This document shows, piece after piece, positions 36,688 to 44,750 of a stretch of DNA of 64,000 nt (its first letter is position 1; each line of letters opens with the position of its first letter). Location of the stretch: the NCBI GenBank assembly GCA_021413825.1, contig JAIOPQ010000010.1:26983-90982 (forward strand), in the 5' to 3' direction. The notes under the pieces are model-generated. The model was not told where the DNA came from. It saw nothing but the letters and a program-made list of their open reading frames with translations, and did no database searches. Origin of the DNA: Spirochaetia bacterium. Its GTDB lineage: Bacteria > Spirochaetota > Leptospiria > Leptospirales > Leptonemataceae. The position numbers and the translations under genes were made by a program.

Positions 36688-38036
36688 AGGCTCCTCGGAT
36701 AGAGAACCAGGCGAGCTATGGTTCCACCGTCTGGATGTTCTGCAACAGTAAGGCTTGAACCCGGAAGGCAGTATCGCAACCGTTCTGCCACAGTGCCCAG
36801 TGTTCCTGCCATTACGTCCTTCTTTCCCGGCCCAACACCGTTGTCCTGGATCTCAATCTCTGCATGCTTGCCGTTCAACCTCGCGATAGCCGTGATCCGG
36901 CCTCCTTCGCGCTTGTCGCGAATTCCATGCTTGTAAGCATTTTCAATCAGAGGTTGCAAGGTTAGAGGTGGAATAACAAATCCAGAAAAATCTGATTCCT
37001 TTCTAATGTCAACCTGCATGGTGTCTGAGTGGCGGAGTAACAACAGGTGTGCATAGTTTGTCATGAATTCCCATTCAATGCTAAAAGGTATGGTTTCTTT
37101 GTTTGAATGCTGGATCAAGAAACGATAATTATCTGCGAGCATCAAGATTGCAGAATCTGCAAGCGCAACATTTGATCCAAGGAATGCATGAATGATGCTG
37201 AGCGTATTGAAGAGAAAATGCGGGCTCATCCGATCTTGTAATGATCGCAGGTTATTTTCTGCATGTCTAACTTTCTCTTCCCCTTCTTTTCTCTGGGTGA
37301 TGTCGTTGCGAATCGCCAGATAACGTATGGGCTTTCCTTTTTCATCGATGATAGGAGAAACAGTTGTGTTCACCCAGTAGAATGTTCCGTCCTTTCTACG
37401 ATTGCGAACCTCTCCATTCCAGATTTCTCCATGCGCAATAGTCTTCCAGAGGTCCTTGAAGAATTCTGGAGGATGATATCCGGAATTCACTAGACGATGA
37501 TTTTTTCCGAGCAGCTCTTCGCGACTGTATCCACTGATTTTACAAAAGTTATCATTTGCTTCAATGATATCACCGCGCAGATCCGTAACAGCTACAATAG
37601 AAGCTGCGTTTACGGCGCTCTTGAAGGCCGTGAGCTCTCCATAGGCCTGACGTAGCCTGGTCTCTGCGCGGTTGCGCTCTGAGATATCGTTTATAGTCAG
37701 AAGGTTGGCCTGGGGCGTTGTAAGCGACTTCCAGTGCAGCTCAACGTCTAGAATCGAGCCATTTGCGCGGACCAGATGAAATCCTTCCAGCGTGGTAAAA
37801 TCAGGATAGCGTTTGCGCATGCAGACCTCGAACCGATCGCGGTCTTGGATGCTGACTAGATCCAGGACGGATCGCTGGAGGAATTTCTCCCTTGCGTATC
37901 CAAATTGGTTAACTGCGGCAACGTTCACGGCAAGGAAGTTCAAAGAATAGATGTCATAGACCCACATCGGAAGGGGGTTTGCATCGAACAGTTCCTTATA
38001 GGTTTGATCCAGAGCCGGATCAAACGAGCCATTCAT
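36684..38036 (-). CDS. LytS-type PAS histidine kinase
   Basis: A 450 aa soluble kinase. There are two PAS domains (about residues 10-130 and 135-255, the second ending in the PAC signature RRKDGTFYWVNTTVSPIIDEKGK). Then comes the His_kinase domain with the phospho-His in RMSPHFLFNTLSIIHA, and a HATPase with IENAYKHGIRD and IQDNGVGPG. No transmembrane segment, so the signal is cytoplasmic. It overlaps its LytTR regulator by 4 nt and diverges from nirK over a 227-nt gap. Confidence 0.9.
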   Translation of the reverse strand: MNGSFDPALDQTYKELFDANPLPMWVYDIYSLNFLAVNVAAVNQFGYAREKFLQRSVLDLVSIQDRDRFEVCMRKRYPDFTTLEGFHLVRANGSILDVELHWKSLTTPQANLLTINDISERNRAETRLRQAYGELTAFKSAVNAASIVAVTDLRGDIIEANDNFCKISGYSREELLGKNHRLVNSGYHPPEFFKDLWKTIAHGEIWNGEVRNRRKDGTFYWVNTTVSPIIDEKGKPIRYLAIRNDITQRKEGEEKVRHAENNLRSLQDRMSPHFLFNTLSIIHAFLGSNVALADSAILMLADNYRFLIQHSNKETIPFSIEWEFMTNYAHLLLLRHSDTMQVDIRKESDFSGFVIPPLTLQPLIENAYKHGIRDKREGGRITAIARLNGKHAEIEIQDNGVGPGKKDVMAGTLGTVAERLRYCLPGSSLTVAEHPDGGTIARLVLYPRSL

Positions 38037-38203
38037 CGGTTTATTATCATAGGTTTGTTATCCTCTGGACTGTTCGTTTAAGCCAGCTATCCAGACATGA
38101 GCCCCCGGCTCAAAAACCGCAACGCAAATCGAGGCCCTCGGCAAAGCCGGAAAGTCCATGCGCCGGGTCCCCAGTTTGCGGGGTTGCATAAAAAAGCAGC
38201 ATA

Positions 38204-38217
38204 TTGATTTTAGTCAT
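38204..38217. promoter_or_regulatory. FNR/DNR-like site in front of nirK
   Basis: TTGAT TTTA GTCAT matches the DNR-type consensus TTGAT-N4-GTCAA with one mismatch. It lies 46 nt before the nirK ATG in the 227-nt gap between the divergent kinase and nirK. No other strong element is visible in that gap apart from the nirK ribosome-binding site AGGAGG. Confidence 0.5.
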
Positions 38218-38263
38218 TGCTTGATCCTGAACTGGGTCTGATTAGCTATACAGGAGGTGCACC

Positions 38264-39640
38264 ATGCATCTAAAATTCTGGGCTATTCTTATCTCGATTC
38301 TGGCTTTCTCAAGCTGCGGCAAGAAAACGGAGATAGCAGTTCTAGCAACCGCTCCAAACGTCCCTCCGCCAATCAACCGATCGGCCGCTCATGTGATTGT
38401 GAATCTTGAGACCAAAGAGGTTACGGGCCGCCTTGCAGATGGCGTGGAGTATACGTTCTGGACATTTGGTGGCACGGTGCCAGGTCCAATGATACGGATC
38501 CGGGAGGGCGACGATGTTGAATTTCATCTGAGCAACCATCCTTCAAGCAAGATGCCGCATAACATTGATTTACACGCTGTTACTGGTCCAGGCGGAGGAG
38601 CGGCTGCTTCATTTACGGCACCTGGACATTCCTCGCAGTTTTCGTTTAAGGCTCTAAATCCTGGTCTCTATGTGTATCACTGTGCAACAGCTCCCGTTGG
38701 CATGCACATAGCAAATGGAATGTACGGGCTAATCCTCGTTGAACCTTCAGCAGGATTGCCAGCCGTTGATAAAGAGTTTTATATAATGCAAAGTGAGTTC
38801 TATACAAAGGGTCGATTTGGTGAAACTGGATTGCAGCCCTTTGACATGGACAAGGCAGTTCATGAGCAACCTGAGTATGTAGTTTTCAACGGTTCAGTTG
38901 GAGCGATTGCAGGGGACAAAGCGTTGCGCGCCAACACCGGCGAAAAGGTTCGCTTGTTTATAGGCAATGGTGGTCCCAACCTCATCTCGTCCTTTCATGT
39001 GATTGGCGAGATTTTTGATCATGTGTATCAAGAGGGCGGTGTTAAGGTCAGCCAGGAACAGGTACAGACCACTCTGGTTCCGGCAGGTGGATCGGCGATG
39101 GTGGACTTCAAACTGGAAGTGCCCGGCACTTTCATTCTGGTGGATCATTCAATCTTTCGGACTTTCAATAAAGGTTCCCTTGGGATGCTGAAAGTTGAGG
39201 GCAAGGAAGACAAAGATATTTATTCGGGTAAGCAATCCGACTCGGTGTATCTGGCAGAGGGTGGAGCACTTCAATCAATCAAAGAAACTCAGGAACCTGC
39301 AAAAGTTCTGTCGCGCGATGAGAGCATTGCGGCTGGAAAGGTTGTATTCACTCAGAATTGTATGGCATGTCACCAGGCAAATGGAGAAGGTTTGCCCAAT
39401 GCCTTTCCGCCACTTGCCAAATCTGATTTCCTGATGAAAGACAAAGGCCGCGCTATGCGAGTTGTGCTGCACGGCCTTGAAGGCGAAGTTACAGTCAACG
39501 GCCAGAAGTTCAACGGTGTAATGCCAGCGCTCGGACTAAAAGACGCAGATGTTGCAAATGTTTTGAACTATGTTAGAAATAGCTGGGGCAACGCAGCACC
39601 GGATACAATTACTCCGGCTGAAGTGAAGGCAGCTAGATAA
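38264..39640 (+). CDS. nirK: copper nitrite reductase fused to cytochrome c, lipoprotein
   Basis: Reduces nitrite to NO in the periplasm. A lipobox (LAFSSC, Cys18) anchors it to a membrane. Two cupredoxin domains follow: [10 protein letters not shown] (type 1 His99, type 2 His104), [16 protein letters not shown] (type 2 His139, type 1 Cys140, His148, Met153), [14 protein letters not shown] and [16 protein letters not shown] (third type 2 His). A C-terminal domain (about residues 350-440) carries CMACH and an axial Met in VMPALG, so the electron donor is built in. ATG start with AGGAGG. It is followed 1 nt later by nirV. Confidence 0.95.
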   Translation: MHLKFWAILISILAFSSCGKKTEIAVLATAPNVPPPINRSAAHVIVNLETKEVTGRLADGVEYTFWTFGGTVPGPMIRIREGDDVEFHLSNHPSSKMPHNIDLHAVTGPGGGAAASFTAPGHSSQFSFKALNPGLYVYHCATAPVGMHIANGMYGLILVEPSAGLPAVDKEFYIMQSEFYTKGRFGETGLQPFDMDKAVHEQPEYVVFNGSVGAIAGDKALRANTGEKVRLFIGNGGPNLISSFHVIGEIFDHVYQEGGVKVSQEQVQTTLVPAGGSAMVDFKLEVPGTFILVDHSIFRTFNKGSLGMLKVEGKEDKDIYSGKQSDSVYLAEGGALQSIKETQEPAKVLSRDESIAAGKVVFTQNCMACHQANGEGLPNAFPPLAKSDFLMKDKGRAMRVVLHGLEGEVTVNGQKFNGVMPALGLKDADVANVLNYVRNSWGNAAPDTITPAEVKAAR

Positions 39641-39641
39641 T

Positions 39642-40289
39642 ATGCGAGTCTGGTTGGTATTTCTTATACTGTGCCAGACAGCATTGTACGCCGGTAATCC
39701 TGGCCGGACGCAAATGATTCCGGCCGGGATATTTGTTCCTTTCTTCAAGGACACAGCGCCAGTTCGCGTGCATACGTTCTACCTGGATCAGATGGCAGTG
39801 ACCAATCGGGAGTTTCTAGCTTTCGTTAACGCCAGGCCTGAATGGAGAAGAGATCGAGCCAAGCGCATTTTCGCAGATGCTGCATACTTAACCCACTGGC
39901 ATTCAGCTCTAGAATTTGCAGATTCCATTGCAGAGCAGCCAGTTACAAATGTTTCCTTTTTTGCTTCGAGAGCCTACTGTGCCTGGGTAGGTAAGCGGTT
40001 GCCAGGTCTTGCAGAATGGGAGTATGCCCTGGAGCAAAATCGCAACGGAACGTTGAACCTTCTGGATATGCCGGGTAAGAATTGGGAATGGGTAGCTGAC
40101 TTCAATTCTGTAATGCTTCCTGCCGAGTCGCGCACGGGCGCGGACAAAGACTTGTTTTGTGGTGGCAGCGTTGCAAACGGAAAAGATGCCCGTGACTATG
40201 CTACATATATGAGGTATGCATTTCGTTCGAGCCTGCGCGCCAACTATAATACAGCAAATCTTGGCTTCCGCTGCGCGAGGGATCAATGA
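39642..40289 (+). CDS. nirV: NirV-like formylglycine-generating-enzyme-family protein
   Basis: A 215 aa exported protein with a signal peptide (MRVWLVFLILCQTALYAG). It has the FGE/SUMF1 fold: MIPAGIF at the start, FYLDQMAVTNREFLAFV, QPVTNVSFFASRAYCAWVGKRLPGLAEWEYA, KNWEWVADFNSV and YAFRSSLRANYNTANLGFRCA. The last two segments are typical of NirV, which is encoded next to nirK in many denitrifiers. About 35-40 residues usual between WEYA and the WEW motif are absent; see findings. It overlaps the SCO gene by 4 nt. Confidence 0.82.
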   Translation: MRVWLVFLILCQTALYAGNPGRTQMIPAGIFVPFFKDTAPVRVHTFYLDQMAVTNREFLAFVNARPEWRRDRAKRIFADAAYLTHWHSALEFADSIAEQPVTNVSFFASRAYCAWVGKRLPGLAEWEYALEQNRNGTLNLLDMPGKNWEWVADFNSVMLPAESRTGADKDLFCGGSVANGKDARDYATYMRYAFRSSLRANYNTANLGFRCARDQ

Positions 40290-40861
40290 AAGCACCACTC
40301 CTCCTATTGCTTGCCGCTTTGTTACTGGAATCGTGCAGTCCGGGCAAGCGTCTAAGTCCCAACTCGATTCCGGAAGATTCAATCTACCAGCTTTCATCCA
40401 CGTGGAAGGATCAGACAGGAAAAGAAATAACGTTAGTCGATCTTTCAGGACGAATTCAAATAGTCGGCCTTGTTTTCACTCACTGCATTCAGATCTGCCC
40501 CGCAATTGTTTCAGATATGCAGGCAATTGAGAAAACCATACCATGGTACAGAAAAAATCAGATACATTTTGTGTTACTCACCATCGATCCCGCAAGAGAC
40601 ACACCTGAAGTCCTGGCCTCTTATATGCAAAAGCGGCAACTTAGTTCGGAGCGCTGGACCCTTTTATCCGGAAATCCGGCCGATACTTCTGATCTGGCTG
40701 CACTCCTGGGCATCAAAGTGCAGGCCCTACCGGATGGCAGTTTTGCCCATTCCAGGATGATAACGGTTTTGAATGCCTCGGGTCAGGTTGCATTTCAGGA
40801 TCCTGCCATTACAGACGAAGGTCGTAACTTTCTCCGCGCTGCAATTGGGGCCATCCGCTAG
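40286..40861 (+). CDS. SCO1/SenC-family copper chaperone lipoprotein
   Basis: A 191 aa thioredoxin-fold protein for copper delivery to CuA-type oxidases or, as the context suggests, to NirK. A lipobox (LLLESC) marks an exported lipoprotein. The Cu-binding CIQIC (CxxxC) and the distal His in FAHSRMITVLN are all present, as is the IDPARDTPEVLASYM segment. Its ATG overlaps the nirV stop. Confidence 0.9.
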   Translation: MKAPLLLLLAALLLESCSPGKRLSPNSIPEDSIYQLSSTWKDQTGKEITLVDLSGRIQIVGLVFTHCIQICPAIVSDMQAIEKTIPWYRKNQIHFVLLTIDPARDTPEVLASYMQKRQLSSERWTLLSGNPADTSDLAALLGIKVQALPDGSFAHSRMITVLNASGQVAFQDPAITDEGRNFLRAAIGAIR

Positions 40862-40949
40862 CTCGAGCCAAAATCGGGCAAATTGCTGAACATTTCACCC
40901 GGCAAAACTGCGCCTCACCCTGAGGCCCGGTTACTCACCTCTGACCCCA

Positions 40950-40978
40950 TTGACCGCGTCTGATTTCCGGTGTATAAC
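40950..40978 (+). promoter_or_regulatory. sigma-70-type promoter for the sigma factor gene
   Basis: TTGACC, exactly 17 nt, TATAAC, ending 23 nt before the ATG, with GGAGGG as ribosome-binding site. One of the best promoter matches in the window. Confidence 0.6.
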
Positions 40979-41001
40979 TGTATCAGAGATTCGGAGGGAA
41001 T

Positions 41002-41766
41002 ATGCAAACAGCAATTGCCATAAAACAGTCGGCCCGTGGATACCAGAATGCAGGGGATCCTTTGCTCGCAGCGTATATGCGAGATATCAGAAGCATCCCA
41101 TTGTTGGATCGTGAAACGGAGCGTGAAGTTGCAGAAAAGGCCCATGGTGGCGACGCAAACGCTCGCGATTTATTGGTAAGATCCAATCTCCGTTTCGTTG
41201 CAAGCATTGCTGGCAAGTATTTTCACCCCGGCCTCAGCAGGATGGATCTTGTAAACGAAGGCAATCTTGGCCTGATGCGCGCTGCCGAAACGTTCGATCC
41301 ATCTCGCGGCTTTCATTTTATTACCTATGCGATCTGGTGGATTAGACAGTCCATTTCGCTTGCGATTCGGGAAAAAGCATCGATCATTCGAATCCCTGTT
41401 CGCGCGGCAAACCTGAGTCAGGAGGATTTACACAATCTTGATTGCCTGAGTCTAGACGGATTTGTAGCCGGTGAAGCATTTGATTTCGCAGGTTCTGTCC
41501 CAGATGAAACCCAAGATACTCCCGAGAGTGGTGTTTACTCGAGTGACATGCGCTCGGAGATCAACAGGAGCCTGGCACAACTTTCATCGCGGGAACGCAA
41601 AGTCGTTCAACTAAGATTTGGACTTAATGGAATGGAGCCTTGCACTCTTGAAAAGACGAGCGATCGAATTGGCGTTTCAAAAGAACGCGTTCGCCAAATT
41701 GAACGCACTGCACTTCGTAAAATCCGCATGAACAGCAGGCAGCAACTGGCTGCTTATTTAAACTGA
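41002..41766 (+). CDS. RpoD/RpoS-like sigma-70 factor lacking region 3
   Basis: A 254 aa sigma factor. It has region 1.2 (DPLLAAYMRDI), and region 2 with DLLVRSNLRFVASIA, DLVNEGNLGLMRAAETFDPSRGFHFITYAIWWIRQSI and IIRIPVRAANL. Region 4 ends in the HTH ISVSKERVRQIER-type GVSKERVRQIERTALRKIR. Between RAANLSQ and EDLHNLDCLSLD the normal region 3.0/3.1 (about 40 residues) is missing; the frame stays open. It may be a natural short sigma factor or carry an in-frame deletion. Confidence 0.88.
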   Translation: MQTAIAIKQSARGYQNAGDPLLAAYMRDIRSIPLLDRETEREVAEKAHGGDANARDLLVRSNLRFVASIAGKYFHPGLSRMDLVNEGNLGLMRAAETFDPSRGFHFITYAIWWIRQSISLAIREKASIIRIPVRAANLSQEDLHNLDCLSLDGFVAGEAFDFAGSVPDETQDTPESGVYSSDMRSEINRSLAQLSSRERKVVQLRFGLNGMEPCTLEKTSDRIGVSKERVRQIERTALRKIRMNSRQQLAAYLN

Positions 41767-41774
41767 GGCTAACT

Positions 41775-42119
41775 ATGAACACTACACTTACCAGAAACGA
41801 AACACAACAAAAGGTCTATCGCAAGGCGGTTCTATTTGAGGTGCATGCACCGGGAGCGCGTTCTGTGCACCTGGCCGGAGATTTTAACGGATGGGCTTCT
41901 GATGCCATCGAGATGATTCCGGGAAGAGACGGCAACTGGCTTGTTACTCTCAGGCTTACTCCAGGATTCTATGAGTACAAATACATCATAGATGGCGTAT
42001 GGACTTGCGCAGATGATGCTGACAGAACTTGCAACGGCCAGGTAGAATGTGTAAACAATGATCACGGCAGCTGCAATCGAGTGATTCGGATTCGTAAGGA
42101 ATCAGAGGAGCATGGGTGA
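41775..42119 (+). CDS. CBM48/AMPK-like glycogen-binding module protein
   Basis: A 114 aa single-domain protein with the isoamylase early-set/CBM48 pattern: VLFEVHAPGARSVHLAGDFNGWASDAIEMIPGRDGNWLVTLRLTPGFYEYKYIIDGVW. Such modules bind alpha-glucans or serve as regulatory subunits; no catalytic domain is attached. It follows the sigma factor by 8 nt, so it is probably cotranscribed. Confidence 0.85.
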   Translation: MNTTLTRNETQQKVYRKAVLFEVHAPGARSVHLAGDFNGWASDAIEMIPGRDGNWLVTLRLTPGFYEYKYIIDGVWTCADDADRTCNGQVECVNNDHGSCNRVIRIRKESEEHG

Positions 42120-42175
42120 ATATTCATCCGTAATCCATGTAACGTGCCGCAAGAATTAAGAAGAGGTAACAGACT

Positions 42176-42559
42176 GTGAAACATTTATTCTGGATGCTAC
42201 TACTGGCACTTCCCCTGATTGCAGAGGAAACTCCAAAGAAGGAGACTGCAGAGTGCAAAGATCATTCTGCCATGATGCAAGAAACAAAAGCTCGCAACAG
42301 CAGGCTGAATGGTTTGCTCGCTTCAATGAACAAAGCGACCGGTCAAAAAAAGTCAGACTATATGGCTGACATACTTCGCGAACTTCTTTCTGAGCGCGGC
42401 GCAATGCAGCAGCATATGGCATGCATGATGGAAAAGCACAAGGATAAGATGGAAAAGATGCAGGGTTGTGATTCTATGAAATCCGGCGGCGATACAAAGA
42501 AAATGAGCGAAGAAGCAAAAACAGACACGGAGAAGAAAACACAGCCGCCTCACCACTGA
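42176..42559 (+). CDS. small exported Met/Lys-rich protein, unknown function
   Basis: A 127 aa product with a signal peptide (MKHLFWMLLLALPLIA, GTG start after AGAGG) and a charged helical body. The body is rich in Met, His, Cys and Lys (CKDHSAMMQE, MQQHMACMMEKHKDKMEKMQGCDSMK) and could be coiled coil or metal-binding. No family recognised. It follows the CBM48 gene by 56 nt and converges with the transporter gene. Confidence 0.6.
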   Translation: MKHLFWMLLLALPLIAEETPKKETAECKDHSAMMQETKARNSRLNGLLASMNKATGQKKSDYMADILRELLSERGAMQQHMACMMEKHKDKMEKMQGCDSMKSGGDTKKMSEEAKTDTEKKTQPPHH

Positions 42560-42575
42560 GAACAGTTGCCGGGAC

Positions 42576-43709
42576 TCAAACGTAGCGCAATAGAGTCCTG
42601 GTGGCCAGGTACGCATACGCGCCAAGGGCTAGAACCAGCAGTAAATTCGTTGCGATTCCGTTCTTCCATTTGCCCACGTTCTTCTGATTATTCCAGACCA
42701 ATAATGTTGCAGCCAGAAATGGAAGGAAGAGCGAGCTCACCATTGAATATAGCAAGAACAGAACCTGTATCCGGTAAAAGAGTAGCGGCAATGCAATAAG
42801 GGCAACCACGATTCTAAACCAGAAGAAGGCCCTTGTAGCTCCCATGTCTGGCGGTGGAGTTTCCTTTTTAAACGCATGCATTCCATCCACAAAGAAGTAA
42901 GGAATGCTCTGCCAGACGCCAAGCAACGACCCTACGACCACGAACCAGAATCCAACGTTAAACGCCCATGCTCCAATGCGATCACCCAGTAGTCCGCCAA
43001 TCCTTGTAAATATTTCCTTGGCTGCTCCTTCAGACCCAATGGACACACCGGCAACACGGAGGGTTGCTGCGGCTACACAGATCATTGTTAGGTTGAATAT
43101 CGCAGAAAGTACATAGCTGGTAACGCAGTCTGTTCGCATGGCGGGAATCGAGTCGACAGAGGCTTCACCACGCTCGCGAATCCAGTAGCCATAGGATAGA
43201 ACCGTCAATGTCCCACCGATTCCAGTGACGAGTGCAATCAATACCTGTCCGTCTGCGCGAAAGCTCTGTGCTTCAAGTGGCAGAGTATGAATCGCTGAGA
43301 AACCTGCGTAGAGAATCAGGGCAAACGTTGCTACTACAAGAATCTTTACAATAAGTTCAAACCGCGCATAGCCCTTCAATGAAACTACAAATATCGCAAG
43401 CGCACCGTGCAGCGCTCCGTAGAGATCGGAATTTAACACTGGATTATCAAGAATTGGTGGCAGTACGTGCGAAGCTGCAGTTCCACATGCATCCATGAGA
43501 AGCGCACTTACGCACACAGACCAGAAGCAAAAGTATCCGGCAAGAAACCAGCGCAAAGGTAAGGGGAATTGCATCCATCGCTGAATGGGTGTGATCCCCG
43601 TGATGAGTTGATTTCGCGCCGTACCCTCCGTTATTGCGTACTTGAAAACTGCACCAATGGATCTAAGCGCAGAGACAAGTTTTAGAATTGAATCGGGTAG
43701 TCGCGTCAC
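42576..43709 (-). CDS. Nramp-family-like transporter, short N-terminus
   Basis: A 377 aa multi-pass membrane protein. FKYAITEGTARNQLITG followed by a Trp-rich helix region and DACGTAA resembles Nramp-type transporters, as does the later GIGGTLTVLSYGYWIRE. It has about ten helices. The N-terminus goes straight from MTRLPDSILKLVSAL to RSIGAVFKYAITEG. Relatives carry a first helix with the metal-binding DPGN-type turn here, about 35 residues that are missing. GTG start. Substrate unknown; function is doubtful without helix 1. Confidence 0.65.
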   Translation of the reverse strand: MTRLPDSILKLVSALRSIGAVFKYAITEGTARNQLITGITPIQRWMQFPLPLRWFLAGYFCFWSVCVSALLMDACGTAASHVLPPILDNPVLNSDLYGALHGALAIFVVSLKGYARFELIVKILVVATFALILYAGFSAIHTLPLEAQSFRADGQVLIALVTGIGGTLTVLSYGYWIRERGEASVDSIPAMRTDCVTSYVLSAIFNLTMICVAAATLRVAGVSIGSEGAAKEIFTRIGGLLGDRIGAWAFNVGFWFVVVGSLLGVWQSIPYFFVDGMHAFKKETPPPDMGATRAFFWFRIVVALIALPLLFYRIQVLFLLYSMVSSLFLPFLAATLLVWNNQKNVGKWKNGIATNLLLVLALGAYAYLATRTLLRYV

Positions 43710-43824
43710 GGTCCTACCCGCGTTTCAGTGAGGATTCGCGCAACACCAATTGGATAGAATAAAATACTGCTCGCAGATACCTTCCAGTCACACGCGAGGC
43801 TGGCATGCAGCGCGCTTGAAGGGG

Positions 43825-43840
43825 CATGACGAAAGTCATG
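43825..43840. promoter_or_regulatory. perfect inverted repeat upstream of the second ABC exporter
   Basis: CATGAC GAAA GTCATG, a 6-4-6 dyad 26 nt before ATG 43866, loosely flanked by TTGAA and TTCAA. The TGAC-N4-GTCA core resembles Crp/Fnr-family (DNR/NnrR-type) operators and could let a regulator of that family repress or activate the exporter genes. Confidence 0.4.
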
Positions 43841-43865
43841 TTCAAATGGAATTGCTTGGCGCTAA

Positions 43866-44750
43866 ATGGTTCCAGATGGTAGATTCATTATGTCCGTAGG
43901 TTCATTCAAGATGTCATCGCTGCGGTTTGAGCCAGAAACCGTGTTTAGGAATAGTGCTAAATGGCTCAAGGGTCATGCGATACTTGCAATTGTGGGCCTT
44001 GTGGGCGCTATTTCCATTTTGCTTGGCGCACGTTATATAATCCAGCGCTCAGAGGGAATCCTCTCAGAGCCAATTGCAACCGGAACAATTGTGCGATCCG
44101 TGTATGGAATTGGAAGCGTCATGGCAAATCGAAGTTATCAATTGAAGCTTGCGATTGTAAATAATCTAAACGAAATTTACGTTAAAGAGGGAGATTCTGT
44201 TCCAAAGAACGGGAGGCTCGTTTTAATTGATGGTATACCGTACTCAGCACCGTTTGCCGGCACCATTACATTTCTCCCATACAGGATTGGGGAGAATGTA
44301 TTTGCGTCGGTTCCAGTGCTAACTCTAGTGGACCTGCGCGATCGTTATATAGTTGCTTCGCTTGAGCAGCAAGGAGCGTTACAGGTTCAGAAGGGACAAA
44401 CTGTACGTATGAGTTTCGATACGATTCGTGACCACTATTACACCGGGACAGTATCTGCTATCTATTCGAATGAAAACCAGTTTCTGGCCAGAATCGATGT
44501 ACGGGATCTACCTGCTCAAGTTCTTCCCGGAATGACGGCTGACGTTGCAATTTCGATTCAAGAACGCAAAGACGCTCTCCTGGTGCCCGTGGCAGCTCTT
44601 GAGGGAAAGTCGGTGTGGCGAAAACGGGGCCATGAAATTCCGCGGCTAATTGAGGTACAAATCGGAATTGTAGATCGTGAGTTTGCAGAAATTGAGAAGG
44701 GCGATTTAGCCGCAGGGGATCGGGTTCTGATCAAGACCAGGGTTCCATGA
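43866..44750 (+). CDS. periplasmic adaptor protein of second ABC exporter
   Basis: A 294 aa HlyD-like protein. One N-terminal transmembrane helix (about residues 38-58), then lipoyl-like halves (NEIYVKEGDSVPKNGRLVLIDG and SAPFAGTITFLPYRIGENVFASVPVLTLVD). A beta-barrel with VRMSFDTIRDHYYTGTVSAIYS and LPGMTADVAISI follows. The start could also be the Met at codon 9 or 16. It overlaps the permease gene (ATGA). Confidence 0.82.
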   Translation: MVPDGRFIMSVGSFKMSSLRFEPETVFRNSAKWLKGHAILAIVGLVGAISILLGARYIIQRSEGILSEPIATGTIVRSVYGIGSVMANRSYQLKLAIVNNLNEIYVKEGDSVPKNGRLVLIDGIPYSAPFAGTITFLPYRIGENVFASVPVLTLVDLRDRYIVASLEQQGALQVQKGQTVRMSFDTIRDHYYTGTVSAIYSNENQFLARIDVRDLPAQVLPGMTADVAISIQERKDALLVPVAALEGKSVWRKRGHEIPRLIEVQIGIVDREFAEIEKGDLAAGDRVLIKTRVP

